Positions 1-7,196 of a stretch of 9,004 nucleotides of DNA are shown one piece after another; within the stretch, counting starts at the first letter, position 1; each line of letters opens with the position of its first letter. The DNA is from Sphingomicrobium sp. (GTDB lineage Bacteria > Pseudomonadota > Alphaproteobacteria > Sphingomonadales > Sphingomonadaceae), in assembly GCA_030146725.1 (NCBI GenBank), contig JASLBJ010000244.1, positions 1 through 9,004 on the forward strand. The letters run 5' to 3'. The position numbers and the translations under genes are program-made. A model generated the notes under the pieces. That model did no database searches and was not told where the DNA came from. It saw only the letters and a list, made by a program, of their open reading frames with translations.

Positions 1-152
1 TAGCTGACATCAATGCCGCGATCGGACAGCAGATCTTCTACGATGCGGAGACTGAGCGGGTACTTCACGTACAGCAGCACCGCCAGGCGGATAACCTCGG
101 GTGAACTGCTGAAGTAGCGGAACGGGCTAGCTGTCTGGCGAGGACGAAGCAT
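1..152 (-). CDS. IS6-family transposase, N-terminal fragment (cut by window edge)
   Basis: Reading leftward from an ATG at 152, 50 codons are visible before the window ends. The protein begins MLRPRQTASPFRYFSSSPEV and continues with IRLAVLLYVKYPLSLRIVED and LLSDRGIDVS. This is the characteristic start of IS6-family DDE transposases: a 'SPFRY/F' lead, then a helix-turn-helix-like segment (LAVLLYVKYPLSLRIVEDLLSDRGI, residues about 23-48) that precedes the catalytic DDE core. The core lies off the left edge, so catalytic integrity cannot be judged. The enzyme would catalyse replicative transposition and cointegrate formation. No stop or frameshift is visible in the part shown. Confidence 0.85.
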   Translation of the reverse strand, partial: MLRPRQTASPFRYFSSSPEVIRLAVLLYVKYPLSLRIVEDLLSDRGIDVS

Positions 153-185
153 GCAAGAACCCCTACCATCGTCTCCTAACCAGCT

Positions 186-230
186 GGTGCATTTGCTCTG
201 ACAGAGACCGCGGGCTAGTTTGCTTTGACA
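186..230. repeat. Two imperfect 18-bp direct repeats at the IS end
   Basis: GGTGCATTTGCTCTGACA (186-203) and GGCTAGTTTGCTTTGACA (213-230) match at most positions and share the core TTTGCT-TGACA. They are spaced 27 bp start to start and lie between the transposase start and the presumed element end. The outer copy probably belongs to the terminal inverted repeat and the inner one may be a transposase-binding subterminal copy. That role is inference, because the other IS end is not available for comparison. Confidence 0.5.
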
Positions 231-253
231 GCTCCTCCCGCACTCCTACATCT
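225..253 (+). promoter_or_regulatory. Possible outward-facing promoter at the IS boundary
   Basis: A perfect sigma70-type -35 hexamer, TTGACA, occupies 225-230 on the plus strand, reading out of the IS towards kdgD. Weak -10 candidates follow: TACATC at 247-252 (16-bp spacer, 3 of 6 matches) or CATCTT at 249-254 (18-bp spacer). IS6-family elements such as IS26 are known to form hybrid promoters from a -35 in their terminal repeat plus a -10 in the flanking DNA. Here the -35 is good and the -10 is poor, so activity is uncertain. Confidence 0.3.
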
Positions 254-421
254 TAGAAGCTGGATTGCTGCATCTAGGTGATGCGCCAAGTCGGCAATAA
301 TATTGACGAGGACCGCGGCGCTTCATCGCACCGGAACGCCTACCTGCCGGTCAACCGACTTGAAGAGGCGGCATTACGACTGTGAGCGACGTGCCGCCGC
401 ACAGACTCTCAGGAGCCTTCA
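231..421 (+). other. Spacer between IS end and kdgD, with a possible short gene remnant
   Basis: No convincing gene lies here. One plus-strand frame is open from 278 to a TGA at 383-385 (ATG at 281, 34 codons), giving MRQVGNNIDEDRGASSHRNA and then YLPVNRLEEAALRL. I do not recognise it. It could be the 3' remnant of a gene truncated by the IS or could be chance. The segment ends with a good ribosome binding site, AGGAG at 411-415, six bases before the GTG at 422 that starts kdgD. Confidence 0.3.
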
Positions 422-1336
422 GTGAGCGGGATGTCGCCCGACGAGCTTCGCGCAGGCCTCGGATCGGGTTTGCTTACGTTTCCGTTACCCAACTCGATGC
501 CAGCCCTACATTCGATGAGACGGGTTTCGGGAGCATTGTTCATGGCTCATCGACCATGGTCCGGCCGCGCTCTTTGCGGCAGGCGGCACGGGCGAGTTCT
601 TTTCGCTCACGCCCCCCGAAGTCGGCGCCATTGTTGGCACAGCCGCGGCCGTGGCCTCGGGGCGCCTCCGGTTATCGCGGGCTGCGGATACGGGACCCGT
701 ATGGCCAAAGAGCTGGCGCGATCGGTAGAGACAGTCGGCGCGAACGGCATACTCCTGCTGCCGCCTTACCTAGTGAATGCAAGCCAAGGCGGACTTGCCG
801 CGCACGTCGAAACGATCTGTCGCGCAACCGACCTTGGCGTGATCGTCTACAATCGCGACAACTGCGTTCTTGCTGCTGACACGCTGGCGCGCCTCTGCGA
901 GCACAATCCGAACCTAGTCGGCTTCAAGGACGGCGTCGGCGACATCGAGCTTGTGACGCGTATCCGATCGACTCTTGGTGACCGGCTCGTGTACATTGGT
1001 CTGCTTCCGACGGCGGAGGCCTTTGCAACCGCTTATCGAGCAATTGGCGTTACTACCTATTCGTCGGCAATCTTCAACTTCCTCCCGCAATGGGCCCTTC
1101 GCTTCTACGCCGCCGTCCGTGCCGGTGACTTGGTCAGCGTTGACCGCGAGCTTCAGCGTTTCGTGCTTCCGTACACGGAGTTGCGCAACGCCCGTGCCGG
1201 ATATGCAGTGGCGATCGTTAAGGCAGCGATGGCAGCGGTTGGCCGGCCGGCCAGCGCAGTGCGCCGGCCCCTAGTCGACCTTTTGCAGGAGGAGTTGAGC
1301 CGTCTCCATCGCCTGATTTGTTCTCTGGGCGAGTAA
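422..1336 (+). pseudogene. kdgD: 5-dehydro-4-deoxyglucarate dehydratase (KdgD), N-terminal third frame-disrupted
   Basis: KdgD converts 5-dehydro-4-deoxy-D-glucarate to 2-oxoglutarate semialdehyde, water and CO2, the penultimate step of oxidative D-galacturonate/D-glucarate catabolism in the cytoplasm. It belongs to the DHDPS/NAL TIM-barrel aldolase family. From about residue 83 to the end (304 codons in all) the match is clear: [30 protein letters not shown] with the family's catalytic Tyr, VGFKDG with the Schiff-base Lys, PTAE and GVTTYSSAIFNF. The beginning MSPDELRAGLGSGLLTFP is also in this frame. Between them the family sequence jumps frames: [15 protein letters not shown] is in a second frame (about 485-542), and [20 protein letters not shown] and following residues are in the third (543-668). 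This implies one base lost near each of 484, 543 and 668. The three losses sum to three, so a single 304-codon frame stays open but replaces the GGTGEF region with unrelated residues. AGGAG at 411-415 supports the GTG start at 422. Either a decaying gene or clustered sequence errors would explain this. The family call is firm; the functional state is not. Confidence 0.78.
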
Positions 1337-1442
1337 TCGAAGTTGCAGGTACGGTCAGACTACGCGCACTATCTCCGGTGCCGAACAAGTGCTTTGATTG
1401 TCAGCTTCAGGCGAGGCACAGGTGCACATAGTATTCGGAATC

Positions 1443-3002
1443 TCACCTACCTCTGGCTTCCCGGGCGGCGATCAGACGGGCCATGTTTGCTATATAGGCG
1501 GAGGTGGAGATGCCGATCACCGGATCGGAAGTTGTGTAGGGCGAAGTGTCGGTTGAGTCGCCGACATGGGTCGTTCGAAAATCTCCCGCTGCGGGGGTTG
1601 CAGAGCCCTCGCCCCGATAGGGATTACTCGTCGCCGCGAGCGGCGTCGGCCACCAGCCTTGCGGGTTGAGTGACCGGATCAGTTCCCGCACGCTTGCCTT
1701 CGGAGAGCCGGCATTGAGATCGGAACCGGTCATGCCACCCGTAACAAAATAGCGCGGCAGCGGTGCGGCATTGCTGGCGAGTAGCGGCGAACCTTTGGTT
1801 GCTTCCGCCAGGGGCATCGCCTTCAGTGCTTCATATTGGCGGCGAAGCTTCGGCACATCGACCTGACGAAAGGCCGAATAATGGCCGAGCGTCGCTTCCG
1901 GGCTGTAGTCCCAATAATATTCGCCGTTGACCACGTTCGACCCTCGCCGATGGACGTAGATCGGACGATTGGTGCCGATCTCCACGAAAGTCGGGAAGTT
2001 GCGGCCCTGCCGCGGCTCCCGGAGCCGCACCGAGTCGAGCCATTCGAGCGCCTCGGGTATCCGCGCCAGAAAGCGCGTGTCGCCGGTCATTCGATAAAAT
2101 GTCATCAACTGCTCGACGTTCGAGGCAGTGGTTGCCGTATGGAGAGCGTTCGGCTCGTAGCTGCGAGCGGCGGCCGGTTTCAGGTCGCGCGTATACTGGA
2201 GCGCCCAGCCCGCCTGCGGCGGCCCCTGCTGGGTTAGCAGATAGATGTTCATGCCCCGCGTTATCGCATCGAGCGCGCGCGTGTCGCCGAGCGCCTGGTA
2301 GACCATCAGCAGAAACTTGACGTTCTCGGCTGCGACGTCATCGTTGAAGGTGATGTAGCTTTGATATTCCGGATAGTTCGCATCGTAGGGCCAGCGCTGC
2401 GGCCAGCCGCCGATCGGAAGCTGGCTGTCGAGCACGAAGTCGACGGCCCGCTCCAGCGCAGGGCGGAACTTGGGATCTCTCTTCTCCAGATACATGCGAA
2501 GCAGGAACTGCGCTGACTCGGAGGTGCCCATGTCGTCGAAGGTGCCGTTGTCCGCGTAGTGCTGGAATTCCTCCATGCGCCACGCGTTTTTGCCGATGGT
2601 TTCGTACCAGTGCCTGGTCGCGGCCGGCCCCGCGAAATCGATGAAATAATTCCAGCCGCCGCTCCGGTGCTGCCCCGCGATCAGCGCACCGGCAACCTGC
2701 TCCGCCGCCTGATAGTAATATTCGTCGCCAGTCGCGTGATGAGCGTCGAGATAGAGGTGGCCCATCGTCGCCGTGCCGGGAGGCTGGACCCAGATCATAC
2801 TCGGCGTCGCCTCGATCTCGCCCCAGCGACGCGACATGTCGGGCAGATATGACCAGACGTAACCACCATTGGTGGCGAGATCCTCGACCATGAATCTGGT
2901 CGCGCGCTTCATCGTGCGATCGATCTCAGCACGGCTCTGCGCAACGGCAGGCGTGTGCAGCCCCACCAAGAGGAGAAACGCGATGAAGATCGATCTCAGC
3001 AT
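1443..3002 (-). CDS. Secreted pectate lyase, polysaccharide lyase family 10
   Basis: The product cleaves alpha-1,4-polygalacturonate by beta-elimination in the periplasm or outside the cell. The frame is open as far as 3215, but the ATG at 3002 is chosen because it begins a clear signal peptide (MLRSIFIAFLLLVGLHTPAVA, cleavage near residue 21) and has a GAAGG ribosome site 7 bases upstream. The resulting protein has 519 residues. An alpha-helical N-terminal half (repeated WVQPPGTATMGHLYLDAH, GQHRSGGWNYF) leads into PL10 hallmarks: GGWPQRWPYDANYP at 198-211, YITFNDD at 216-222, GWALQYTRDLKPAAARSYEP at 265-284, the segment that in this family carries acidic and arginine active-site residues. 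The extended N-terminal region makes it longer than a minimal PL10 domain. It starts 10 bp after the esterase stop, so the two are almost certainly co-transcribed, with the ribosome site overlapping the esterase TGA. It is convergent with kdgD, with 106 bp between stops and no obvious terminator. Family call strong; substrate pectate by family. Confidence 0.88.
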   Translation of the reverse strand: MLRSIFIAFLLLVGLHTPAVAQSRAEIDRTMKRATRFMVEDLATNGGYVWSYLPDMSRRWGEIEATPSMIWVQPPGTATMGHLYLDAHHATGDEYYYQAAEQVAGALIAGQHRSGGWNYFIDFAGPAATRHWYETIGKNAWRMEEFQHYADNGTFDDMGTSESAQFLLRMYLEKRDPKFRPALERAVDFVLDSQLPIGGWPQRWPYDANYPEYQSYITFNDDVAAENVKFLLMVYQALGDTRALDAITRGMNIYLLTQQGPPQAGWALQYTRDLKPAAARSYEPNALHTATTASNVEQLMTFYRMTGDTRFLARIPEALEWLDSVRLREPRQGRNFPTFVEIGTNRPIYVHRRGSNVVNGEYYWDYSPEATLGHYSAFRQVDVPKLRRQYEALKAMPLAEATKGSPLLASNAAPLPRYFVTGGMTGSDLNAGSPKASVRELIRSLNPQGWWPTPLAATSNPYRGEGSATPAAGDFRTTHVGDSTDTSPYTTSDPVIGISTSAYIANMARLIAAREARGR

Positions 3003-3012
3003 CTTAAAACCT

Positions 3013-4011
3013 TCAGGTGAAAAGACCGTAACTGCGGCCCCAGGCATGGAACAGGTTCTGCCAACCCTCGACGGTCTTTCCGCGGGCGAGACGAAGGCCG
3101 AAGCCATGGCCGCCGTCGCGGAAAAGATGGGTCTCGACAGGGATGCCCCGCTGGCGAATCGCCGCGCGAAGCATGAGAGTATTTTCCACGACAACCGACG
3201 AGTCGTCCTCGGCATGGAGAAGAAATGCGGGGGGCGCGTTGGCCGGGACGTTCAAATGCGGCGAATGCGCGCGCTCGCGCGCTGGCGACGCAGTTTCGCC
3301 GATCAGATTCTTGCGAGAGCCTGCGTGGGCGGTAGGAGCGCTCATCGAGATGACGGGATAAATCGGCGCCCCCAGATCCGGTCGCGCGGAGAGGCGGTCC
3401 GCGACATCGACACCCGCGTAGGTGGATGCATCGAAGCGGGTCATGAGGTCGGCGCAGAGGTGCCCCCCAGCCGAAAAGCCCATCGCACAGATGCGGGCTG
3501 GATCCACGCTGTAGCTCCTGGCGCGGTGGCGGATGATTCGCATCGCCCGCTGAGCGTCCGACAGCGATACGTTGGGCCCTGCTGCCCAGCCTTCATGGGG
3601 CAAGCGGTAGAACAATACGAAAGCGGTGATGCCGCGATCGGCGAGCCACCGGGCCATCTCGTAGCCCTCCTTGTCGACCACCACCCAATTGTAGCCGCCG
3701 CCCGGCGTGATCAGCACGGCGCTTCCGTTCGGCCGCGCAGGGCGAAATACCGACATGCGCGGCCGGCTGATGCCAAACACGTACCGATCGTTGAAAGTCG
3801 GATCCTTGCTCCGCTCGCGTACCGTTTCCGCGAGAAGCTTGGCCGGGCTACCCGGCGATCCGTGCGGCCAAAGATCGATTGTCTCGGTTGGATCGGGCAC
3901 TGTCATATGCAGGGATTCGGGCGTCGTGGGCGCCCGCGTCTGAGCGCCGGAGCGACCTGCCATGCCAAGTGCGAGCGTACCCAGCAAAGCAGTGCGTCGA
4001 TCGATCGTCAT
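3013..4011 (-). CDS. Secreted alpha/beta-hydrolase, probable acetyl esterase acting on pectin
   Basis: A 332-residue serine esterase of the BD-FAE/acetyl-xylan-esterase-like alpha/beta-hydrolase group. The N-terminus, MTIDRRTALLGTLALGMAGRSGAQ, has a twin arginine followed by a hydrophobic stretch, suggesting Tat or Sec export. Visible motifs are the oxyanion-hole segment TPGGGYNWV (102-110), the nucleophile elbow GFSAG (Ser180), the acid region HAEDDSSVVVENT (probably Asp270) and DGGHGFG (His302). The catalytic triad therefore appears complete. Its neighbours, a PL10 lyase 10 bp downstream and a receptor upstream, suggest it removes acetyl groups from homogalacturonan or related pectins so that the lyases can work. 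That substrate is inferred from context only; xylan or another acyl ester is possible. The start at 4011 has only a weak GGA ribosome motif upstream. It sits 60 bp after the receptor stop, beyond a terminator-like hairpin. Confidence 0.83.
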   Translation of the reverse strand: MTIDRRTALLGTLALGMAGRSGAQTRAPTTPESLHMTVPDPTETIDLWPHGSPGSPAKLLAETVRERSKDPTFNDRYVFGISRPRMSVFRPARPNGSAVLITPGGGYNWVVVDKEGYEMARWLADRGITAFVLFYRLPHEGWAAGPNVSLSDAQRAMRIIRHRARSYSVDPARICAMGFSAGGHLCADLMTRFDASTYAGVDVADRLSARPDLGAPIYPVISMSAPTAHAGSRKNLIGETASPARERAHSPHLNVPANAPPAFLLHAEDDSSVVVENTLMLRAAIRQRGIPVETHLFRDGGHGFGLRLARGKTVEGWQNLFHAWGRSYGLFT

Positions 4012-4028
4012 TCCAGGAACTCGCTCTG

Positions 4029-4062
4029 AAAAAGGCCGGCCGCTTACAAACGAGCGGCCGGC
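4029..4062 (-). terminator. Rho-independent terminator or attenuator between receptor and esterase genes
   Basis: GCCGGCCGCT (4035-4044) and AGCGGCCGGC (4053-4062) form a perfect 10-bp stem with an 8-base loop. On the minus strand the stem is followed by CC-less spacing of one C and then TTTTT (4029-4033). It begins 10 bases after the TonB receptor stop codon. The stem is very GC-rich, but the T-tract is only five long, so termination may be partial. Partial termination would yield more receptor transcript than esterase/lyase transcript, a common arrangement in polysaccharide operons. Confidence 0.7.
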
Positions 4063-4071
4063 GAGTCTCGG

Positions 4072-7023
4072 TCACATCTTGTAACGCACACCGGCCAGGA
4101 TCGTCCGGCCGAAGTGATTGTATTCGTAATTGCGGTTGGCATCGACGTCCGTAAAGCGGTCCCGGTATTCGTCCGTGAGGTTGATCCCCTCAAGCGAGAA
4201 TTCCAGCGCTTCGGTCAGTCGGTAGCGCATCGAAGCATCTATGTTGATGGTTGAATTATATCCTTCGAAAACGTTGCCGGTGCCGCTGGTGGCGTCGAGG
4301 AAGCCGCTCCGGTAGCTAGCCGAGACACGAGCGCTGAACTTCGTATCCTCGTAGTAGAGCGTGCCGTTGTAGGCACGCTTGGAGAGGCCGAACAGGGTCG
4401 CGGTCCGAGTTTCCGCGACCAGCGGTCCGCCCGGCACCACCGCAGGTCCGCTCACAGTGTACGTGGCGTCGGAATCGACGAAAGTTGCGTTGGCGATGCC
4501 TCCGAAGTTCGATAGGATGCCAGGCAAAAAGCGGAACGGAGCCTGGAGCGAGATTTCCGCGCCCTTGAGGCTGGCGCCAGTGCCGTTGATGATGGTGTTG
4601 ATCGTCCAGAGCTGGCCTTCCGGGTTGGAGGCCGCGGGCGAGCTGGGCGGGATCAGTGACAGTGGCAAGCCAGTCGAGGCATAGGTGCCGCTCTGCGTGG
4701 AGGAGATCGGGAAGCTTTCCACCTCCTTCTTGAACAAGGCGACCGAGAAGATCGACTGCGGCGCGAAATACCATTCGAAAGCGGTGTCGTAGGCGGTGGC
4801 GCGGAACGGCTGGAGGAGTGGATTGCCGAAGCTCACGCGATAGTTGAACCCGTCGACCGAGCCGCCGGGCGTGAGATTCCCCAGGCTCGGGCGCGTCAGC
4901 ACGTCCGACGCGGCGAAGCGGACGACGATGTCCTCGGTCGGGAAAAAGGCAACGTTCATGGCTGGCAACCAATCCTCGTACGAGCGCTCGATCGTGACGA
5001 TCTGGCCGTTGCTGAGACCGGTGGATTCCTGATCGGTATTCACGTAGCGAACGCCGGCATTGGCGGCGTAGCGCAGCCCGAGAACGTCACCCTTAAAGTC
5101 GAACTGCAAATAGCCGCCGGTGACTTCCTCCTGGACCGCCCTTGTGTTCCCGGCGTCAGTCCCGAGCGGGCGGTCGTAGAGGCCCGTGAATTCTGCCGCG
5201 TTCTTGAGATTGGGGATCAGCCATTCGGTGGTCGTGCCCTGCGGCGCCCCCGCGCGCCGGAGGTTGAAAAGCTCGGCGATACTGTCCGTCACGGGGTAGC
5301 CGTAGACGGCATTGGGGCCGAACACCGCGTTGGCGCCCGATTGCGGCGTGCACGTGATCGTGCCGAGGACCACATCCGGTCCCGCGGTGGTGCGGTTCGG
5401 GCAGATGATGGTATCGCGGGTGAACCCTTCCGTATCAAAGTTGAAACGCCGGTACACGCCGCCGAGCTTCACCTGGAAATCCTCACCGATATCGTATTCG
5501 GTACGCAGATTGAGGGTGCGAAATTTGTTAACTGTCTCGGACGGGCGGTCTCGAATTTCCGAAAGCTGGAACTCTGACGGGTCTGTCACGCTGGTGCCGA
5601 AGGTCAGAACCGGGCGGCGCGAGTCGGTGTAATCATACTGATAGTTCTGCGCGTCGCGATCGTCGAAGACGAGCGTCGACTCGAGCGGAATGCTGGCGTC
5701 TGACTTGGAGAAGCCGCCGAGCAGCGTGAACCGGAACCTGTCAGTGACATCCTGGTCCCAGCTAGCGCCCAGCTGGTAGAATTCGGTTTGCGACTCACGG
5801 AAGTAATTTTCCGTCCGCACCCAGGCATCGTTGAAGGTGCCCTTGACGATGTCGTTGGTTGCCGGATCGATCTGGAAATCCACAACATCGATGCGCCGTT
5901 CGTTGCCGCGGAACAGGACCTCGGCATATTTCTCGCTCCGGTCCGCGTTGAAGCGCGAGTAGAGCCCGTCGATGGACACCTTGGTAGCGTCGGTCGGCGA
6001 CCATTGCGCACTGGCGGTCAGGCCGAGGCGCTCCCGATCGTGGCTGATTTCGCCGTAACGCGGAATGCGCGGATGGAAGGCAGTCGCGACGGCATCGCAA
6101 TCCGGGCTCGGAACGTAGGTCCCGCCGACATTGGGTCGGGTGAAGCACGCCTGGCCGTTCACCGAGTCGAAGCGGGCCTGCTGCCACCGAACCGTATTGT
6201 TGCCCAGCTCGAGCGTGCGGTTCTGCTGGTACGCAGCCGAGAGAGAAACTCCGAAATCGCCGTCCGGCGACTTCCACGAGACGAGGCCGGCAAGGCGCGG
6301 GCCGAGGTCCTCGCTAAGGGTGTTGTAGGAGGCCTGGGCCGAAGCGACCATGGTGAAGCCGGTCCTGCCGGCAAGCGGATTGCCCGTGTTGAGGTCAACC
6401 ACCGCGCCCAGCGAGCCCTCGTCGAGAGAGGCCTCAGCGGTCTTGTGGACGACGATCGAGCTGAACAGCTCCGACGCGAAGACGTTGAAATCGAACGCAC
6501 GGTCGCGGTTCGCGCTGGCGCCGTCCGTCGAGGTGGCGACAGTCTCAAGGCCGTTGACGCGGACCCGCGTGAACTGCGCGCCAAGCCCGCGGACAGTGAT
6601 GGCTCTGCCCTCGCCGGCGTCGCGCTGGATCGAGATGCCGGGGATCCGCTGCAGCGATTCGGCCAGGTTCTGATCCGGAAACTTGGCGATATCCTCGGCA
6701 ACGATAGCATCAACCGAGCTCACGCTCTGGCGCTTGACGTTCAGCGCCTGGGCAAGAGAGCGGCGGAAGCCGGTGACAACAACGTCTTCGGCTTGGGTCT
6801 CCTCAATAGCCTCCTGGGCGGTGCTCTCCTCGGCACCGGGATCGCCGGCGCCGCCGTCGGGAGGAATGGCGGCGTTGGTGTCGGGAGGAACATCCGCACC
6901 GGGCGTTTCCTGCGCCCAGGCTGGCGGCGCAAGTGCAGTTACCGCGAGCACGCCGAGCGACGCGGCCGCCAGCAGCCTGGCTGTTGCCGAACCGCGCCGG
7001 CGAAGGTTGATACTCATGTTCAT
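4072..7023 (-). CDS. TonB-dependent outer-membrane receptor, probable oligogalacturonide transporter
   Basis: Full-length receptor that uses TonB-ExbBD energy to import ligands across the outer membrane. The frame opens at 7068, but ATG at 7023 is preferred: AGGGG lies 8 bases upstream and the signal peptide follows (RRRGSATARLLAAASLGVLA to AWA|QE, cleavage near residue 37). This gives 983 residues. After an acidic, proline-rich linker comes the TonB box DVVVTGF (80-86). The plug domain (about 95-215) shows IAKFPDQNLAESLQRIPGIS, ITVRGLGAQFTRVRVNGLE and EGSLGAVVDLNTGNPL, the signature of the TonB-Xanth-Caul receptor subfamily, followed by a long beta-barrel. The last residues are GRTILAGVRYKM, ending in Met rather than the usual aromatic residue. 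Adjacent lyases and an esterase indicate a pectin-derived ligand, which is inference. Transcription probably begins in the divergent region under the operator at 7062-7078. Confidence 0.93.
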   Translation of the reverse strand: MNMSINLRRRGSATARLLAAASLGVLAVTALAPPAWAQETPGADVPPDTNAAIPPDGGAGDPGAEESTAQEAIEETQAEDVVVTGFRRSLAQALNVKRQSVSSVDAIVAEDIAKFPDQNLAESLQRIPGISIQRDAGEGRAITVRGLGAQFTRVRVNGLETVATSTDGASANRDRAFDFNVFASELFSSIVVHKTAEASLDEGSLGAVVDLNTGNPLAGRTGFTMVASAQASYNTLSEDLGPRLAGLVSWKSPDGDFGVSLSAAYQQNRTLELGNNTVRWQQARFDSVNGQACFTRPNVGGTYVPSPDCDAVATAFHPRIPRYGEISHDRERLGLTASAQWSPTDATKVSIDGLYSRFNADRSEKYAEVLFRGNERRIDVVDFQIDPATNDIVKGTFNDAWVRTENYFRESQTEFYQLGASWDQDVTDRFRFTLLGGFSKSDASIPLESTLVFDDRDAQNYQYDYTDSRRPVLTFGTSVTDPSEFQLSEIRDRPSETVNKFRTLNLRTEYDIGEDFQVKLGGVYRRFNFDTEGFTRDTIICPNRTTAGPDVVLGTITCTPQSGANAVFGPNAVYGYPVTDSIAELFNLRRAGAPQGTTTEWLIPNLKNAAEFTGLYDRPLGTDAGNTRAVQEEVTGGYLQFDFKGDVLGLRYAANAGVRYVNTDQESTGLSNGQIVTIERSYEDWLPAMNVAFFPTEDIVVRFAASDVLTRPSLGNLTPGGSVDGFNYRVSFGNPLLQPFRATAYDTAFEWYFAPQSIFSVALFKKEVESFPISSTQSGTYASTGLPLSLIPPSSPAASNPEGQLWTINTIINGTGASLKGAEISLQAPFRFLPGILSNFGGIANATFVDSDATYTVSGPAVVPGGPLVAETRTATLFGLSKRAYNGTLYYEDTKFSARVSASYRSGFLDATSGTGNVFEGYNSTINIDASMRYRLTEALEFSLEGINLTDEYRDRFTDVDANRNYEYNHFGRTILAGVRYKM

Positions 7024-7061
7024 AGCCGTTTCCCCTGTCGCTAGGCTCCTGGAGGATTCGG

Positions 7062-7078
7062 ATGACACCGGTTTCCTA
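7062..7078 (-). promoter_or_regulatory. Operator copy 1, upstream of the TonB receptor
   Basis: On the minus strand this reads TAGGAAACCGGTGTCAT, 39 bp upstream of the receptor ATG. Its last 12 bases are identical to those of the copy before the PL1 gene and have the same orientation relative to the downstream gene. One half (GGTGTCA) fits the half-site of a CG-centred LacI-family palindrome, ideally TGACACCGGTGTCA; the other half is degenerate. The regulator itself is not in the window. Confidence 0.6.
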
Positions 7079-7196
7079 CAGGAGCGAAATCAATCACGGG
7101 AGCTGGCGGACTTGCCTAAGACTGCAGGGGGCGGCGATGCCAACCCTGATTCCCTCTCCCGTACCGCGCCGGCTTATGCTCCGGTCGCGTTTCCGG

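Larger units (their letters stand above)
1..230 (-). mobile_element. IS6-family insertion sequence, 5' end only (continues beyond left edge)
   Basis: The left edge contains the beginning of an IS6-type transposase gene on the minus strand, preceded by about 80 bp that carries two imperfect copies of an 18-bp motif. Such motifs are typical of terminal or subterminal IS sequence. The exact outer boundary is inferred: I place it at about 230-236, where the minus strand begins GGAGCTGTC. The opposite end, the second terminal inverted repeat and any target-site duplication lie outside the window. The element faces away from the kdgD gene, so it is not a read-through source for it, but its end may carry an outward promoter element (see 225-253). 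Confidence 0.65.

Noticed and set aside
328..345. GCACCGGAACGCCTA as a third operator copy upstream of kdgD
   Set aside because: It shares only the CACCGG core with the 7062 site and lacks the conserved TGA and GGTT parts, so it is within chance expectation.
422..1336. Programmed ribosomal frameshifting in kdgD
   Set aside because: Three same-direction shifts within 190 bp without slippery heptamers or stimulatory structures are far better explained by mutation or sequence error.
3003..3215. 71-codon N-terminal extension of the PL10 lyase starting at 3215
   Set aside because: It overlaps the esterase 3' end out of frame, has no family similarity, and would bury the signal peptide that starts at 3002.
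2869..4029. 386-codon open frame on the plus strand opposite the esterase
   Set aside because: It is the mirror of a conserved hydrolase with a complete catalytic triad. The protein shows no domain and is rich in Arg, Ala and Gly, as expected of a shadow frame.
5788..7044. 418-codon open frame on the plus strand opposite the receptor N-terminal half
   Set aside because: It is antisense to a clearly conserved receptor in GC-rich DNA, lacks recognisable motifs, and is explained as a codon-composition shadow.
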